Origin: Lutibacter sp.
GTDB taxonomy: Bacteria > Bacteroidota > Bacteroidia > Flavobacteriales > Flavobacteriaceae
Length of the DNA stretch: 46,483 nt
Direction of reading: 5' to 3'
Assembly (NCBI GenBank): GCA_028696945.1
Contig: JAQVGD010000005.1
Span: forward strand, 1 to 46,483
In this document: piece by piece, positions 36,873-44,795 of the stretch
How the letters are laid out: every line of letters begins with the position of its first letter
Numbering within the stretch: position 1 is the first letter of the stretch
Translations under genes and position numbers: made by a program
Notes under the pieces: generated by a model
Database searches by the model: none
What the model saw: the letters and a program-made list of their open reading frames with translations, nothing else
Told to the model about the DNA's origin: nothing

Positions 36873-37947
36873 TCTTGAGGTATAAATATACTGCTAAAGA
36901 TCCAAAAGCAATATTTGGCAACCAAACCACAAAGAGTGAATTTGCATCGGCTCCTGCACCCAACACTTCAGCAATTTTTAATAAAAACACATAAACAAAC
37001 ATGAGGGAAATTCCAATAGCTAAATTTATGCCCATGCCACCTCTACGTTTTTTTGAGGCCAATGAAACTGCCAAAAATGTTAATATATAGGATGAAATCG
37101 GCAAACTGGTTCGCTTATGAAGTTCAACCAAATAAACATTTAAATTGCTGATGCCTCTTTCTCTTGAGGTATTTATAAACTCATTTAACTTTATTGAGTT
37201 CATTTCTTTGGCCATATAATCAACATAAATTAAGTCGTTGGCCGTAAAACTAAATGTGGTGTCTAATTTTGGACCTGATGCTATAATATCTCTATCCTTT
37301 AAAAGGAATCTTTTTTTATAGTTAATCAATTGAAAAGAACTGTCTTTTTCCTGCCATCGAATATTATCAGCCATCAATTTATATTTTAGTTTTAAGCCAT
37401 CAAACTTTTCATAAGAAAAATTATAGCCCATATTACCGTCAACCGTATAACTTTTTAAAAAAACATAATCATTCGGTCCTAATTGTAAGTTAATATTATT
37501 TAAATAGTTGGTGTTTAATTGTTTTTTTTTCAAATAGGTTCTACTAAATTCTTCAAATGTTTTATTGCTGTTAGGCACCACAAAATGATTCATCATTAAA
37601 GCGATTACAGTAACAATAGTAGCACCTATAAAATAGGGTTTTAAAAACCTTGTAAAAGATATTTTAGCTGAGTGGATTGCAATAATTTCAGTATTTTCCG
37701 CAAGTTTTGAAGTAAAAAATATGACTGCTATAAACAATGCCAATGGCATAAATGTATTGCCGTAAATTATGATAAAATTTACGTAATAGTCTTTAAGAAT
37801 CTCTGCTAACGACAAATCCACGTGTCGCAAAAATTTATCTACTTTTTCTGAGACATCAATAGCAATGGCGATAGGAATTAACAAAGTTAACACCAACAGT
37901 AACGAGCTTAAATATTTTTTTAATATGTATTTGTCGAGTATTCTCAA
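36859..37947 (-). CDS. LptF/LptG-family permease (YjgP/YjgQ)
   Basis: 362 residues. An N-terminal segment 'MRILDKYILKKYLSSLLLVL' and two further membrane helices precede a periplasmic domain (about 130-260). Three C-terminal helices follow, including 'RTSLPISSYILTFLAVSLASKKRRGG' near 282, the family hallmark. LptF and LptG form the membrane part of the ABC exporter that moves lipopolysaccharide from the inner membrane to the periplasmic bridge. Which of the two this is cannot be decided by eye. It lies between tgt upstream and the overlapping EamA gene downstream. Confidence 0.88.
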   Translation of the reverse strand: MRILDKYILKKYLSSLLLVLTLLIPIAIAIDVSEKVDKFLRHVDLSLAEILKDYYVNFIIIYGNTFMPLALFIAVIFFTSKLAENTEIIAIHSAKISFTRFLKPYFIGATIVTVIALMMNHFVVPNSNKTFEEFSRTYLKKKQLNTNYLNNINLQLGPNDYVFLKSYTVDGNMGYNFSYEKFDGLKLKYKLMADNIRWQEKDSSFQLINYKKRFLLKDRDIIASGPKLDTTFSFTANDLIYVDYMAKEMNSIKLNEFINTSRERGISNLNVYLVELHKRTSLPISSYILTFLAVSLASKKRRGGMGINLAIGISLMFVYVFLLKIAEVLGAGADANSLFVVWLPNIAFGSLAVYLYLKNAKN

Positions 37948-38052
37948 GTTAATTGTTTAATCGTGTAATCGTTGAATTGTGTATTTGTTTAATAAATCTT
38001 ATTGAATTGTTTATTAGTATCTGGTATTGGATATCTCGTATTTCATTTTTAC

Positions 38053-38171
38053 TTCTAATATCTAATATCTAATATCTCACTTCTAATATTTTACTTTTAA
38101 TATTTTACTTCTAATATCTAATATTTAATATCTAATATCCCACTTCTCACTTCTCACTTCCCACTTCTCTA
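38053..38171. repeat. heptanucleotide tandem repeat (about 16 units)
   Basis: TTCTAAT, ATCTAAT, ATCTCAC, ATTTTAC, TTCTCAC and TTCCCAC run in strict 7-bp phase and abut the tgt stop codon. Within the tract, composition shifts from AATATC-rich to CTTCTCA-rich. It lies just downstream of tgt and upstream of the LptF/LptG-type gene, both read leftward. Confidence 0.8.
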
Positions 38172-39299
38172 CATTCTATTTTCCATTTGTTTTACCATCC
38201 TGTTTTTCCAAGGCGTAAAATTTCCGGCTAATATATGCTTTCTTGCTTCACGAACCAACCACAGATAAAAGCCTAAATTATGAATGGAAGCTATTTGTTT
38301 GCCGAGCAATTCCTTTGAAATAAATAAATGACGCAGGTATGCTTTTGAATATATTTTATCAACAAAAGTGATGTTCATATCATCAATAGGAGAAAAATCA
38401 TTTTCCCATTTTTTATTTTTGATGTTGATGATGCCATTGGCCGTAAATAACATTCCGTTACGTGCATTTCGAGTTGGCATAACGCAATCGAACATATCAA
38501 TTCCCAAGGCAATATTTTCCAAAATGTTTGCCGGTGTGCCAACGCCCATTAAGTAACGGGGTTTGTCTTCCGGCAAAATTGCGGTTACAATTTCAGTCAT
38601 CTCATACATTTCTTCTATAGGCTCCCCAACTGAAAGTCCGCCAATTGCATTTCCTTCAGCACCAACAGAAGCAATAAATTCGGCCGATTGTTTTCTTAAA
38701 TCTTTATAGGTGCTTCCTTGTACAATAGGGAAAAAAGCTTGGCTATAACCATATTTAAAAGGTGTTTTTTCCAAGTGCGTAATGCAACGATTTAGCCAAC
38801 GGTGTGTCATGTGCATGGATCGTTTTGCATAACTGTAATCGCAAGGATAAGGAGTGCATTCATCAAATGCCATGATGATATCCGCACCAATAGTGCGCTG
38901 AATTTCCATGACGTTTTCGGGAGTGAAAGTATGATAAGAACCATCTATGTGGCTTTTAAATTTCACGCCTTCTTCCTTAATTTTTCGGCTTTCCGACATG
39001 GAATATACCTGATAACCACCACTATCTGTTAAAATATTCCGATCCCAATTCATAAATTTATGCAAGCCACCAGCTTGTTCTAAAATGGTTGTTTGCGGAC
39101 GCAAATATAAATGATAGGTGTTTCCTAAAATAATATCTGGATTTATTTCGTCTTTTAATTCGCTTTGATGCACGCCTTTTACCGAACCAACGGTGCCGAC
39201 GGGCATAAAAATAGGTGTTTCAATTTCGCCGTGATCAGTGGTAATTATTCCAGCTCTTGCCTTGCTTTGAGGGTCTGTTGTTATTAATTTAAATTGCAT
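38169..39299 (-). CDS. tgt: tRNA-guanine transglycosylase, lacking the usual zinc cysteines
   Basis: 376 residues from the ATG at 39299; a TTG three codons earlier is less likely. It exchanges guanine 34 in GU(N) anticodons for preQ1. 'LTDSGGYQVYSMS' contains the general-base Asp, and 'FDCVMPTRNARNG' carries nucleophile Asp271 (Asp264 in E. coli). The region where E. coli Tgt has the zinc site CxCxxC reads 'SPIDDMNITFVDKIYSKAYL': the three cysteines align with Asn, Thr and Asp, while the distal 'IHNLGFY' His remains. The rest of the C-terminal domain aligns well. Confidence 0.95.
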   Translation of the reverse strand: MQFKLITTDPQSKARAGIITTDHGEIETPIFMPVGTVGSVKGVHQSELKDEINPDIILGNTYHLYLRPQTTILEQAGGLHKFMNWDRNILTDSGGYQVYSMSESRKIKEEGVKFKSHIDGSYHTFTPENVMEIQRTIGADIIMAFDECTPYPCDYSYAKRSMHMTHRWLNRCITHLEKTPFKYGYSQAFFPIVQGSTYKDLRKQSAEFIASVGAEGNAIGGLSVGEPIEEMYEMTEIVTAILPEDKPRYLMGVGTPANILENIALGIDMFDCVMPTRNARNGMLFTANGIINIKNKKWENDFSPIDDMNITFVDKIYSKAYLRHLFISKELLGKQIASIHNLGFYLWLVREARKHILAGNFTPWKNRMVKQMENRM

Positions 39300-39305
39300 A
39301 GTCGG

Positions 39306-39313
39306 CAAAGATA
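39306..39313 (-). promoter_or_regulatory. possible tgt -7 box very close to the start codon
   Basis: The minus strand reads TATCTTTG, an exact TAnnTTTG, only 7 bp before the tgt ATG. Transcription would then begin at or next to the start codon, giving a leaderless message. The match may be chance in such AT-rich DNA. Confidence 0.25.
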
Positions 39314-39441
39314 CTGATTAGAATTAAAGTATAAAGTTTAAAATTAAAATTAATAAAAACTGGTCAATGTTAAGTAGGTTATTTCATTATAAAGTAGCCA
39401 TTGAAAGTTTAAATCAATCCAAACCAAATTTGATTGTGATT

Positions 39442-39471
39442 AAAAGTTTTGTACACCAATGAAAAACTTTT
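39442..39471. terminator. possible hairpin downstream of the pseudouridine synthase gene
   Basis: AAAAGTTTT (39442-39450) and AAAACTTTT (39463-39471) are exact complements with a 12-nt loop. It is A/T only and has no clear T-run on the minus strand, so it is a weak call. Confidence 0.3.
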
Positions 39472-39521
39472 TTAAATTTCTTAACTATAGGCACCCCAAA
39501 CTTTTGGCACTAATAATAAGG

Positions 39522-40346
39522 TTATTGTTTATATTTCTTTTGATGTGCATCTGTTGATGCATCTTCTGTTTTGGAGGAATCTGAAATCATATTATTAATT
39601 TCAAACATCTCTTTTTCAGTTAATTCTCTCCATTTACCAACTTTAATACCCTCTAAATTAACATTCATAATTCGGGTTCGTTTCAGGCTGGTTACTTCAT
39701 AATTTAAATAATCACACATTCTTCTAATCTGGCGATTTAAGCCTTGGGTTAAAATAATTTTAAATGAGTAATCACTTAATTTAGTTACCTCACACTTTTT
39801 TGTTATTGTTCCTAAAATAGGAAGACCACTACCCATTTTATGAATAAATTCTGAAGTAATTGGTTGTCTGACTGTTACTATATATTCTTTTTCATGGTTG
39901 TTTCCAGCCCTCAATATTTTATTTACAATATCGCCATCGTTGGTTAGAAATATCAATCCTTGTGAGGGTTTATCTAACCTCCCAACCGGAAAAAGCCGTT
40001 GCGGATGGTTGATAAAATCAACTATATTTTTACGTTCTTTTAAATCGGTTGTGCAAACAATGCCAACAGGTTTGTTAAAAGCAATGTATAAAGTTTTGGG
40101 TTTTGCATTTAAAGGTTTACCGTTAATTTTAACCAAATCGCCGTCAAAAACGCGATTGCCTAGTTGCGCAATTTCGCCATTAATGGTAACACAGCCTTTT
40201 GTAATAAATTTTTCTGCTTCCCTGCGAGAGCAAATTCCAGTACTGCTGATGTATTTGTTTAAATTAACCGAGTTTTCGTTTGTTTTTTCCACACCATTTA
40301 TTTCAAAATGCGAAGTTACTAAATAATCCAAGCAACCATAAATCAA
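39522..40346 (-). CDS. rluF: 23S rRNA pseudouridine synthase, RluF-type
   Basis: Up to 274 residues. An S4 RNA-binding domain ('[20 protein letters not shown]', about 29-48) precedes the RsuA/RluB/E/F catalytic domain with '[16 protein letters not shown]' (catalytic Asp125) and '[14 protein letters not shown]' near 208. RluF modifies U2604 of 23S rRNA in E. coli. The first ATG gives 28 residues before the S4 domain, against about 7 in E. coli; a GTG at 40292 would shorten it by 18 residues and may be the true start. The C-terminal tail after '[10 protein letters not shown]' is Asp/Lys-rich and poorly conserved. Confidence 0.88.
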   Translation of the reverse strand: MIYGCLDYLVTSHFEINGVEKTNENSVNLNKYISSTGICSRREAEKFITKGCVTINGEIAQLGNRVFDGDLVKINGKPLNAKPKTLYIAFNKPVGIVCTTDLKERKNIVDFINHPQRLFPVGRLDKPSQGLIFLTNDGDIVNKILRAGNNHEKEYIVTVRQPITSEFIHKMGSGLPILGTITKKCEVTKLSDYSFKIILTQGLNRQIRRMCDYLNYEVTSLKRTRIMNVNLEGIKVGKWRELTEKEMFEINNMISDSSKTEDASTDAHQKKYKQ

Positions 40347-40532
40347 TAAATGAAAATTTAAGAACTTGCTTTAACAGATTCAAATTTTCGACATATCTTT
40401 GGTGTTTGTTAATGCTTGCATAATTGCATGAGATTGTTTTGCATATAGTTAAGAGGCAGCATAACCAATATACCTTAAGATTTCGTCAAATTGCAAGACA
40501 TGGAATACCGATTAAATTATTACTGTATGCTT

Positions 40533-40639
40533 ATGAAATGAGCAACGGTAAATGATTCAAATTGCGGCTCGATCTTTTGTGGACAGGCGGCCTGTCTGTA
40601 GGCAGACAAGTATAACCAATAAAAACAAATAATATTTAT
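40533..40639 (+). repeat. decayed copy of the start-codon repeat with an inserted palindrome
   Basis: ATGAAATGAGCA at 40533 matches the start of the array B unit at 9143, and TATAACCAATAAAAACAAA near 40611 matches the unit end. The distance from its ATG to the DUF502 ATG at 40640 is 107 bp. The middle is replaced by GC-rich palindromes: GACAGGC/GCCTGTC (40582-40596) and TGTCTG/CAGACA (40593-40608). The rest of the gap back to 40347 shows nothing recognisable. Confidence 0.45.
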
Positions 40640-41215
40640 ATGAAAAGACTTATCAACTATTTACTGGAAGGTTTGTTATATATCGCGCCATTAACTATAA
40701 CAGGATATATTATTTACTCCGTTTTTATGTTTATGGATAATTTGTCCCAAGATTTATTGTTTGAATTTTTCGACATTAAAATTCCCGGTTTGGGTGTTTT
40801 AACACTTTTAATATTCCTAATTTTTATAGGTTTTGTGGGAAGAACCTTTATTGCGCAGCCATTGAAATTAATATTTCATAAGGTAATTGACAGAATTCCG
40901 TTGGTAAAATTTGTTTATTCATCTTTTAACGATTTGTTTTCAGCATTTGTTGGCAAGGAAAAAAAGTTTAACCAACCAGTTTTGGTAAAGGTAAATTTAA
41001 GCTCTGATCTTGAAAAAATTGGTTTTATTACTGAAGAAAATTTATCGCTTTTGGATGAAGAGGATAAAGTAGCGGTGTATTTTCCGCATTCTTACAATTT
41101 TTCGGGGGAATTGTTTATTGTTCCAAAAGCCAATATTAAGCCCATAAATATAAATTCTAGCGATGTCATGAAATTTATTATTTCAGCTGGATTGACAGGC
41201 TGGGAGAAAGTTTAA
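40640..41215 (+). CDS. DUF502 family membrane protein
   Basis: 191 residues. Two hydrophobic segments near the N-terminus (about 8-30 and 50-70) are followed by 'RTFIAQPLKLIFHKVIDRIPLVKFVYSSFNDL', the DUF502 hallmark, and a soluble C-terminal half. Function is unknown for the family; the plant relatives (LIKE-COV) sit in the endomembrane system. It stands alone on the plus strand, preceded by the decayed repeat and followed by a large inverted repeat. Confidence 0.85.
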   Translation: MKRLINYLLEGLLYIAPLTITGYIIYSVFMFMDNLSQDLLFEFFDIKIPGLGVLTLLIFLIFIGFVGRTFIAQPLKLIFHKVIDRIPLVKFVYSSFNDLFSAFVGKEKKFNQPVLVKVNLSSDLEKIGFITEENLSLLDEEDKVAVYFPHSYNFSGELFIVPKANIKPININSSDVMKFIISAGLTGWEKV

Positions 41216-41249
41216 GTTTTAAAAGTTAAACTGTGATTTTTGAAACTTA

Positions 41250-41391
41250 AAAACGAAACTATCTAAAAGAAACCCAGTTTTTAACCGCAAGTAACGCCAG
41301 TCTTTTCACAAGGAATGCAAGGCACTGATTTTAAAAATTTAAAACTTTACGCACATTGCGGTTAAATTGATTTTTTAGACAGCTTCGTTTT
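41250..41391. repeat. large imperfect inverted repeat, MITE-like or bidirectional terminator
   Basis: The outer arms AAAACGAAACTATCTAAAA (41250-41268) and 41373-41391 pair at 17 of 19 positions. The inner arms TTAACCGCAA (41281-41290) and TTGCGGTTAA (41356-41365) pair perfectly. The 142-bp structure fills most of the gap between the convergent DUF502 and methyltransferase genes. It may end both transcripts or be a small non-autonomous element; no flanking target duplication is obvious. Confidence 0.7.
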
Positions 41392-41429
41392 ATTTTATGG
41401 ATTTCGAAGATTGTATTGGTTTTCAATTT

Positions 41430-42068
41430 TTATTTTTTTATGGCTCTTACCACCACAAAAGAACCTGCTCCATAACCTTTTTTTGGAGGCTGAACTTCTT
41501 TTATTTCTTCTAAATTTCCAAATAAGGTTTGGTTGTATTCAAGATTTTTAAATCCGCCTTCCTTTAATAATTTAGTGACTTGGGCTACTGAATAAAAATT
41601 TGCATACCTGAAAAAAGTGCTGCGCATTCTGTTTTCTTCATAAAATTTTCCGATTTTTTGATCTTTATCAATAAAACCAATTATAATACTGCCTTGAGGT
41701 TTTAAAACCCGTTGTGCTTCTTTAATCGCTTGTTTTATATTATTTAAATGGCAAATAGTGACAAACAGCACAAAATCGAAATTCAAATCTTTAATAGGAA
41801 GATTTTCAGCCCTGCCATTAATTATTTCAATGCCTCTTTTTAACGCAAGAGCTGCCATTTCATTAGCGGGTTCAATACCTTCCTTAATTCCTAAAATTTG
41901 CGCAAACCTTCCTGTTCCCACACCCACTTCAATACCTTTTATATTTTCTGGTAATTTTAAAAATTGTTCTTTAATAGCGGCAACTTCTGATAGATAGACT
42001 TCAGAATATTTTTCATACCAAGCCTCATAGGCTTCCACATTTTCATTAAATATATTTGCTGTATTCAT
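41430..42068 (-). CDS. class I SAM-dependent methyltransferase
   Basis: 212 residues of the Methyltransf_11/25 type. Motif I is 'GIEVGVGTGRFAQILG' (45-60), 'GIEPANEM' is the acidic loop, 'NLPIKDLNFDFVLFV' is motif II, and 'EAQRVLKPQGSIIIGFID' the post-motif strand. Such proteins methylate small molecules such as quinones, lipids or metals; the substrate cannot be told. It is monocistronic, read leftward, and ends against the large inverted repeat. Confidence 0.85.
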   Translation of the reverse strand: MNTANIFNENVEAYEAWYEKYSEVYLSEVAAIKEQFLKLPENIKGIEVGVGTGRFAQILGIKEGIEPANEMAALALKRGIEIINGRAENLPIKDLNFDFVLFVTICHLNNIKQAIKEAQRVLKPQGSIIIGFIDKDQKIGKFYEENRMRSTFFRYANFYSVAQVTKLLKEGGFKNLEYNQTLFGNLEEIKEVQPPKKGYGAGSFVVVRAIKK

Positions 42069-42143
42069 GTTGTTTTGATTTAGTGTTATTTAATTGGTTG
42101 GATTTGTGGATTTTTATATTGATAAAATTGAAATTTTGTAAAA

Positions 42144-42198
42144 TAAAACGAGGTGCTTTTAAATGGGCATTTTGCAAGTTTAAAAACACTTCGTTTTA
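42144..42198 (-). terminator. terminator of the dodecin gene
   Basis: Two 20-nt arms (42144-42163 and 42179-42198) pair at 18 positions around a 15-nt loop. On the minus strand they are followed by a T-rich stretch. The outer ends AAAACGA/TCGTTTT resemble the ends of the 41250-41391 inverted repeat. It lies about 130 bp after the dodecin stop. Confidence 0.6.
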
Positions 42199-42329
42199 CT
42201 ATTTATTAAATGGACGAAAGAAAAAGAATATAAAAGAAATAATAAAAGACTATTATAGTAAAAATCAATTGTTTATCACATTTTTCTTTCCTTATTTATT
42301 ACCGTCTATTTAGTAACTCAAATAACCAA

Positions 42330-42533
42330 TCAATCTAAAATTCCAAAAGTGACTTTTGCAGTTACCCGGAATTCCGATATTTTATTGCCATTTACCTTTA
42401 CTTGCATATCTTTTATATATACAGACTTGATGTTTTTTACCGTTTTAGAAGCTTCATTCACTACATTTTGAACGGCATCCTCAAAACTAACGGTGGAATT
42501 TCCCATGAGTTCAATAACTTTTAATACTGACAT
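42330..42533 (-). CDS. dodecin family protein
   Basis: 67 residues, the full length of a dodecin. 'VIELMGNSTVSFEDAVQNVV' and 'EASKTVKNIKSVYIKDMQVK' match the family's beta-alpha-beta-beta fold, and 'EFRVTAKVTFGILD' is the last strand. Dodecins form hollow dodecamers that store flavins or related ligands. Halobacterium and Thermus dodecins stack flavins on a Trp in strand 2; the aligned stretch here, 'NIKSVYIKD', has no Trp and a Tyr nearby, so the ligand mode may differ. It is preceded by a Crp/Fnr-like site and -7 box shared with its neighbours. Confidence 0.93.
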   Translation of the reverse strand: MSVLKVIELMGNSTVSFEDAVQNVVNEASKTVKNIKSVYIKDMQVKVNGNKISEFRVTAKVTFGILD

Positions 42534-42564
42534 AATGTTGGATTTTATGATTAATAATTATTGT

Positions 42565-42608
42565 TGAAATTAGGGGTTATATTTTTTTATTGAAATGATA
42601 TCCCTCAA
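42565..42608 (-). promoter_or_regulatory. Crp/Fnr-like site and -7 box before dodecin
   Basis: The dyad ATGATATCCCTCAA lies at 42595-42608. Read toward dodecin it is TTGAG-GGAT-ATCAT. After 22 bp comes TAATTTCA (42572-42565), a partial TAnnTTTG/A box. The start is expected near 42560 with a leader of under 30 nt. The spacing is identical to five other promoters in this cluster. Confidence 0.6.
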
Positions 42609-42790
42609 CATGTTACTTATTTTAGTTTGAGATGTAAGTATTTTTAACAGATTTTAGAATTGAGTATTGAGACTGATGATGTCAGGTATTTAGATATTGC
42701 CAATTTAATATTCAGCCATTAATTTGAATAATTATTTGGATTGATATGATGGTTTAAATTTTAATAAAATCGGAACAGAACTTTTAATAC

Positions 42791-42859
42791 CTAAACGGCG
42801 GTATTGGCTAATTTTTCGAAAAGGGATTTAGGTAGCAGATGTTCTACAGTAACAGACAT
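42791..42859 (-). CDS. small ORF of 22 codons under a cluster-type promoter
   Basis: The minus-strand ATG at 42859 opens 'MSVTVEHLLPKSLFEK' and stops after 22 codons at a TAG. It starts about 12 nt after the expected transcription start of a Crp/Fnr-like promoter (42876-42919), the same arrangement as the confirmed genes nearby. A neighbouring frame stays open further on ('RRLGIKSSVPILLKFK'), so this may be the beginning of a frameshifted gene or a true small protein. No homologue is recognised. Confidence 0.3.
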   Translation of the reverse strand: MSVTVEHLLPKSLFEKLANTAV

Positions 42860-42875
42860 AATGTAGAATTTTGTT

Positions 42876-42919
42876 CTAAATTAGTGATGCTTGTGAAGAT
42901 TGATAATGATATTGCTCAA
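42876..42919 (-). promoter_or_regulatory. Crp/Fnr-like site and -7 box, leftward
   Basis: ATGATATTGCTCAA lies at 42906-42919 (TTGAG-CAAT-ATCAT when read leftward). After 22 bp comes TAATTTAG at 42883-42876. It points at the small ORF starting at 42859 and, further on, dodecin. Confidence 0.5.
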
Positions 42920-43001
42920 AATAGGTTGTTTGTTTAGTTGTTTAATTGTTTATTTTGTAAATTTAATTTTCAAGCTTTCAAACATTCAATCTCAAGAAAA
43001 A

Positions 43002-43015
43002 CTGATATTAATCAA
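43002..43015. promoter_or_regulatory. additional Fnr-like dyad
   Basis: CTGAT-ATTA-ATCAA matches nine of ten fixed bases of the E. coli FNR consensus TTGAT-N4-ATCAA. It has no -7 box at the cluster spacing in either direction. Its centre is 23 bp from the site at 43025-43038, so it may be a second binding site for the lipoprotein promoter. Confidence 0.45.
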
Positions 43016-43024
43016 TTATTGGGA

Positions 43025-43068
43025 TTGATATTCCTCAATACATAAAATATTTGGGCTTGCTAATTTTA
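43025..43068 (+). promoter_or_regulatory. Crp/Fnr-like site and -7 box before the lipoprotein gene
   Basis: TTGATATTCCTCAA lies at 43025-43038. TAATTTTA at 43061-43068 follows after 22 bp, and the ATG is 17 bp further. The dyad centre is about 41 bp before the expected start, the class II position used by FNR and CRP activators. Confidence 0.65.
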
Positions 43069-43085
43069 AGATAAAACTAAAAGTC

Positions 43086-43715
43086 ATGAAAAGAATTGCA
43101 TTATTTATAGGAATATTATTGTTATCGGCTTGTTCTTCTACCAAGTTTGTGGACAGTTGGAAGAACCAAGAAATTACTTCTTTTGAACCAAAAAAAATGT
43201 TGGTAATTGGAATGACTGATAATCTGACCGCTCGTAAAATATTTGAGGAAAAATTAAAGAATGCTTTTGTGCATAGAAATATTTATGCCGTGGAAAGCAT
43301 GGCTGTTCTTGATGAAGGTTTTAGCAATTCCAAAAAAAGCGAAAAAGAAATAGATGAAATGATAAAAAAAATAGCCGATGAAGGTTTTGACGCCGTTGTA
43401 ATCACATCGGTTAAGGGTGTTGATGAACGTGAAGACTACCGTACAGAACATTACCCATTTATCGGTTATCGTTGGTCGCGATTTGGAAGGTATTACTATT
43501 TGAATCAAGACATTTATTATACCCCGCAATATTATGAATCCTATAAAGTTTACAAGGTTGAAACGGCAATTTATAATATCAATAAAGATGATACCAAATC
43601 ACTTGTTTGGGTAGGTGCATTAAATTTGGTAGATCCCGAAGCAATCACTTCAACAGTAAATAATTATGTAACCAAAATAATTAAACAACTTGAACGCGAA
43701 AAACTGATAAAATAG
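43086..43715 (+). CDS. lipoprotein of unknown function (DUF4136-like)
   Basis: 209 residues with lipobox Cys16 ('LLLSACSSTKFVDSW'). The mature part starts with the SSTKFVDSWKN pattern seen in small lipoproteins of the DUF4136 type, then an alternating alpha/beta region with 'KKMLVIGMTDNLTARKIFE' (about 37-55) and 'IADEGFDAVVITSVKGVDE' near 95. A Tyr-rich stretch near 140-150 ('YRWSRFGRYYYLNQDIYYT') follows. The function is unknown. It shares its promoter type with dodecin, UspA and the helical protein, so it is probably induced under the same condition. Confidence 0.72.
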   Translation: MKRIALFIGILLLSACSSTKFVDSWKNQEITSFEPKKMLVIGMTDNLTARKIFEEKLKNAFVHRNIYAVESMAVLDEGFSNSKKSEKEIDEMIKKIADEGFDAVVITSVKGVDEREDYRTEHYPFIGYRWSRFGRYYYLNQDIYYTPQYYESYKVYKVETAIYNINKDDTKSLVWVGALNLVDPEAITSTVNNYVTKIIKQLEREKLIK

Positions 43716-43728
43716 CTATTATGCAGCC

Positions 43729-44574
43729 TTAATAATTGACTTCATTAAAGCTTAGTAAAGGGATGCTTCCAAAGGATTCCATTTCTTTAACCAAGCCACG
43801 GTAAAAGAGTTTTTTCAGGAATCCGCTTTTTTCTCGTTCCAGCATAGCCACCATATCAGCTTGATTGGTGTCTAAATAGTTTTTGAGTGTATTAAATATT
43901 TCTTCTGAAAATAGCACATTGAATTCAATCTTTTTATAGGTTACCTTTTGCAATACCAGTTCCTTAAACCATTCCATTTTTATATTTCCATCCCCATTAA
44001 TAACTTTGTCAATGTGTACAACTTTAATTTTGGCATTAAATTTATTGGCAATTTGAGACACTTTATAAATTGCGCCAATATCTTCTTCTTCAAAATCTGT
44101 GGCATAAACAATTGTTTTTACCTTTTTGCTATCTGCACTTTCAGGAATTGCCAATATAGGGCAAGGAGCTTTTTCAATTAGGTTTATGGTAGTATTACCC
44201 ATAAAAAGATCTTCTAACGCACTTTCTTTTTTCATTCCAATAACAACCATAAATGCTTTATGCTCGGTTGCTTTTGAAATTATTCCTTGGGCAATGGACA
44301 ATGCTTCAAATGATTCGGTTTTTATGTTCATTTCCTCCAAATTTTTCCCCAAGTGTTTTTTACAGAAACTTTTGAGGTTCGAGTTGTGTTTTTTAAGTGT
44401 TATTTTCTCGAGCTCACCGTAAAAAACGTCAAATTCCAATCCCAACATCAACGGAAGTTGATAAACATGAATCACCAATAAATTAGCACCCATTTTTGAG
44501 CTTATTTCACGCGCATATTTTATGGTAGTGACCGCATTTTTTGCGTAATCTATGGCACATATAACTGTTTTCAT
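43729..44574 (-). CDS. tandem-domain universal stress protein
   Basis: 281 residues made of two UspA domains. Domain 1 (1-145) has 'VICAIDYAKNAVTTIKYARE' and 'FMVVIGMKKESALEDLFMGN' followed by 'TTINLIEKAPCPILAIPE'. Domain 2 (150-280) has 'KTIVYATDFEEEDIGAIYKV' and ends 'VKEMESFGSIPLLSF'. The first ATP-binding motif G-x2-G-x9-G(S/T) is only partly kept. Usp proteins respond to starvation, redox or anaerobic stress. It is convergent with the lipoprotein gene (13-bp gap) and divergent from the helical protein gene, with its own Crp/Fnr-like promoter. Confidence 0.9.
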   Translation of the reverse strand: MKTVICAIDYAKNAVTTIKYAREISSKMGANLLVIHVYQLPLMLGLEFDVFYGELEKITLKKHNSNLKSFCKKHLGKNLEEMNIKTESFEALSIAQGIISKATEHKAFMVVIGMKKESALEDLFMGNTTINLIEKAPCPILAIPESADSKKVKTIVYATDFEEEDIGAIYKVSQIANKFNAKIKVVHIDKVINGDGNIKMEWFKELVLQKVTYKKIEFNVLFSEEIFNTLKNYLDTNQADMVAMLEREKSGFLKKLFYRGLVKEMESFGSIPLLSFNEVNY

Positions 44575-44602
44575 CTTGTCTATTGTTTAGCGGGTTAAAA
44601 AT

Positions 44603-44646
44603 TAAAGGTATTGATCCAAAGTCAGTAATAGAATGATATAACTCAT
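44603..44646 (-). promoter_or_regulatory. Crp/Fnr-like site and -7 box before the universal stress gene
   Basis: ATGATATAACTCAT lies at 44633-44646 (ATGAG-TTAT-ATCAT toward the gene). After 22 bp comes TACCTTTA at 44610-44603. The UspA ATG is 28 bp further. Confidence 0.6.
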
Positions 44647-44663
44647 TTATACACTTGTATTAA

Positions 44664-44707
44664 TTGATAATGGTCATTTTTTTGAGCGAATGGCTTTACT
44701 AAATTTA
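44664..44707 (+). promoter_or_regulatory. Crp/Fnr-like site and -7 box before the helical protein gene
   Basis: TTGATAATGGTCAT lies at 44664-44677, and TAAATTTA at 44700-44707 follows after 22 bp. The leader to the ATG at 44796 would be about 85 nt, longer than at the other promoters. The centre of this dyad is 31 bp from the UspA dyad. Confidence 0.55.
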
Positions 44708-44795
44708 ACGCATAAATTTTGATGGTTTAAATGGCGCTTAATCATTCAATATTTATCAAATATAATAATTTTTCTAATTTAAAATTGAAACTATT

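Noticed and set aside
42901-43038. HcpR-type sites (TTGTGA-N6-TCACAA)
   Set aside because: The dyads lack the G at position 5 and the C of the right half; they fit the FNR-like TTGAT-N4-ATCAA pattern better.
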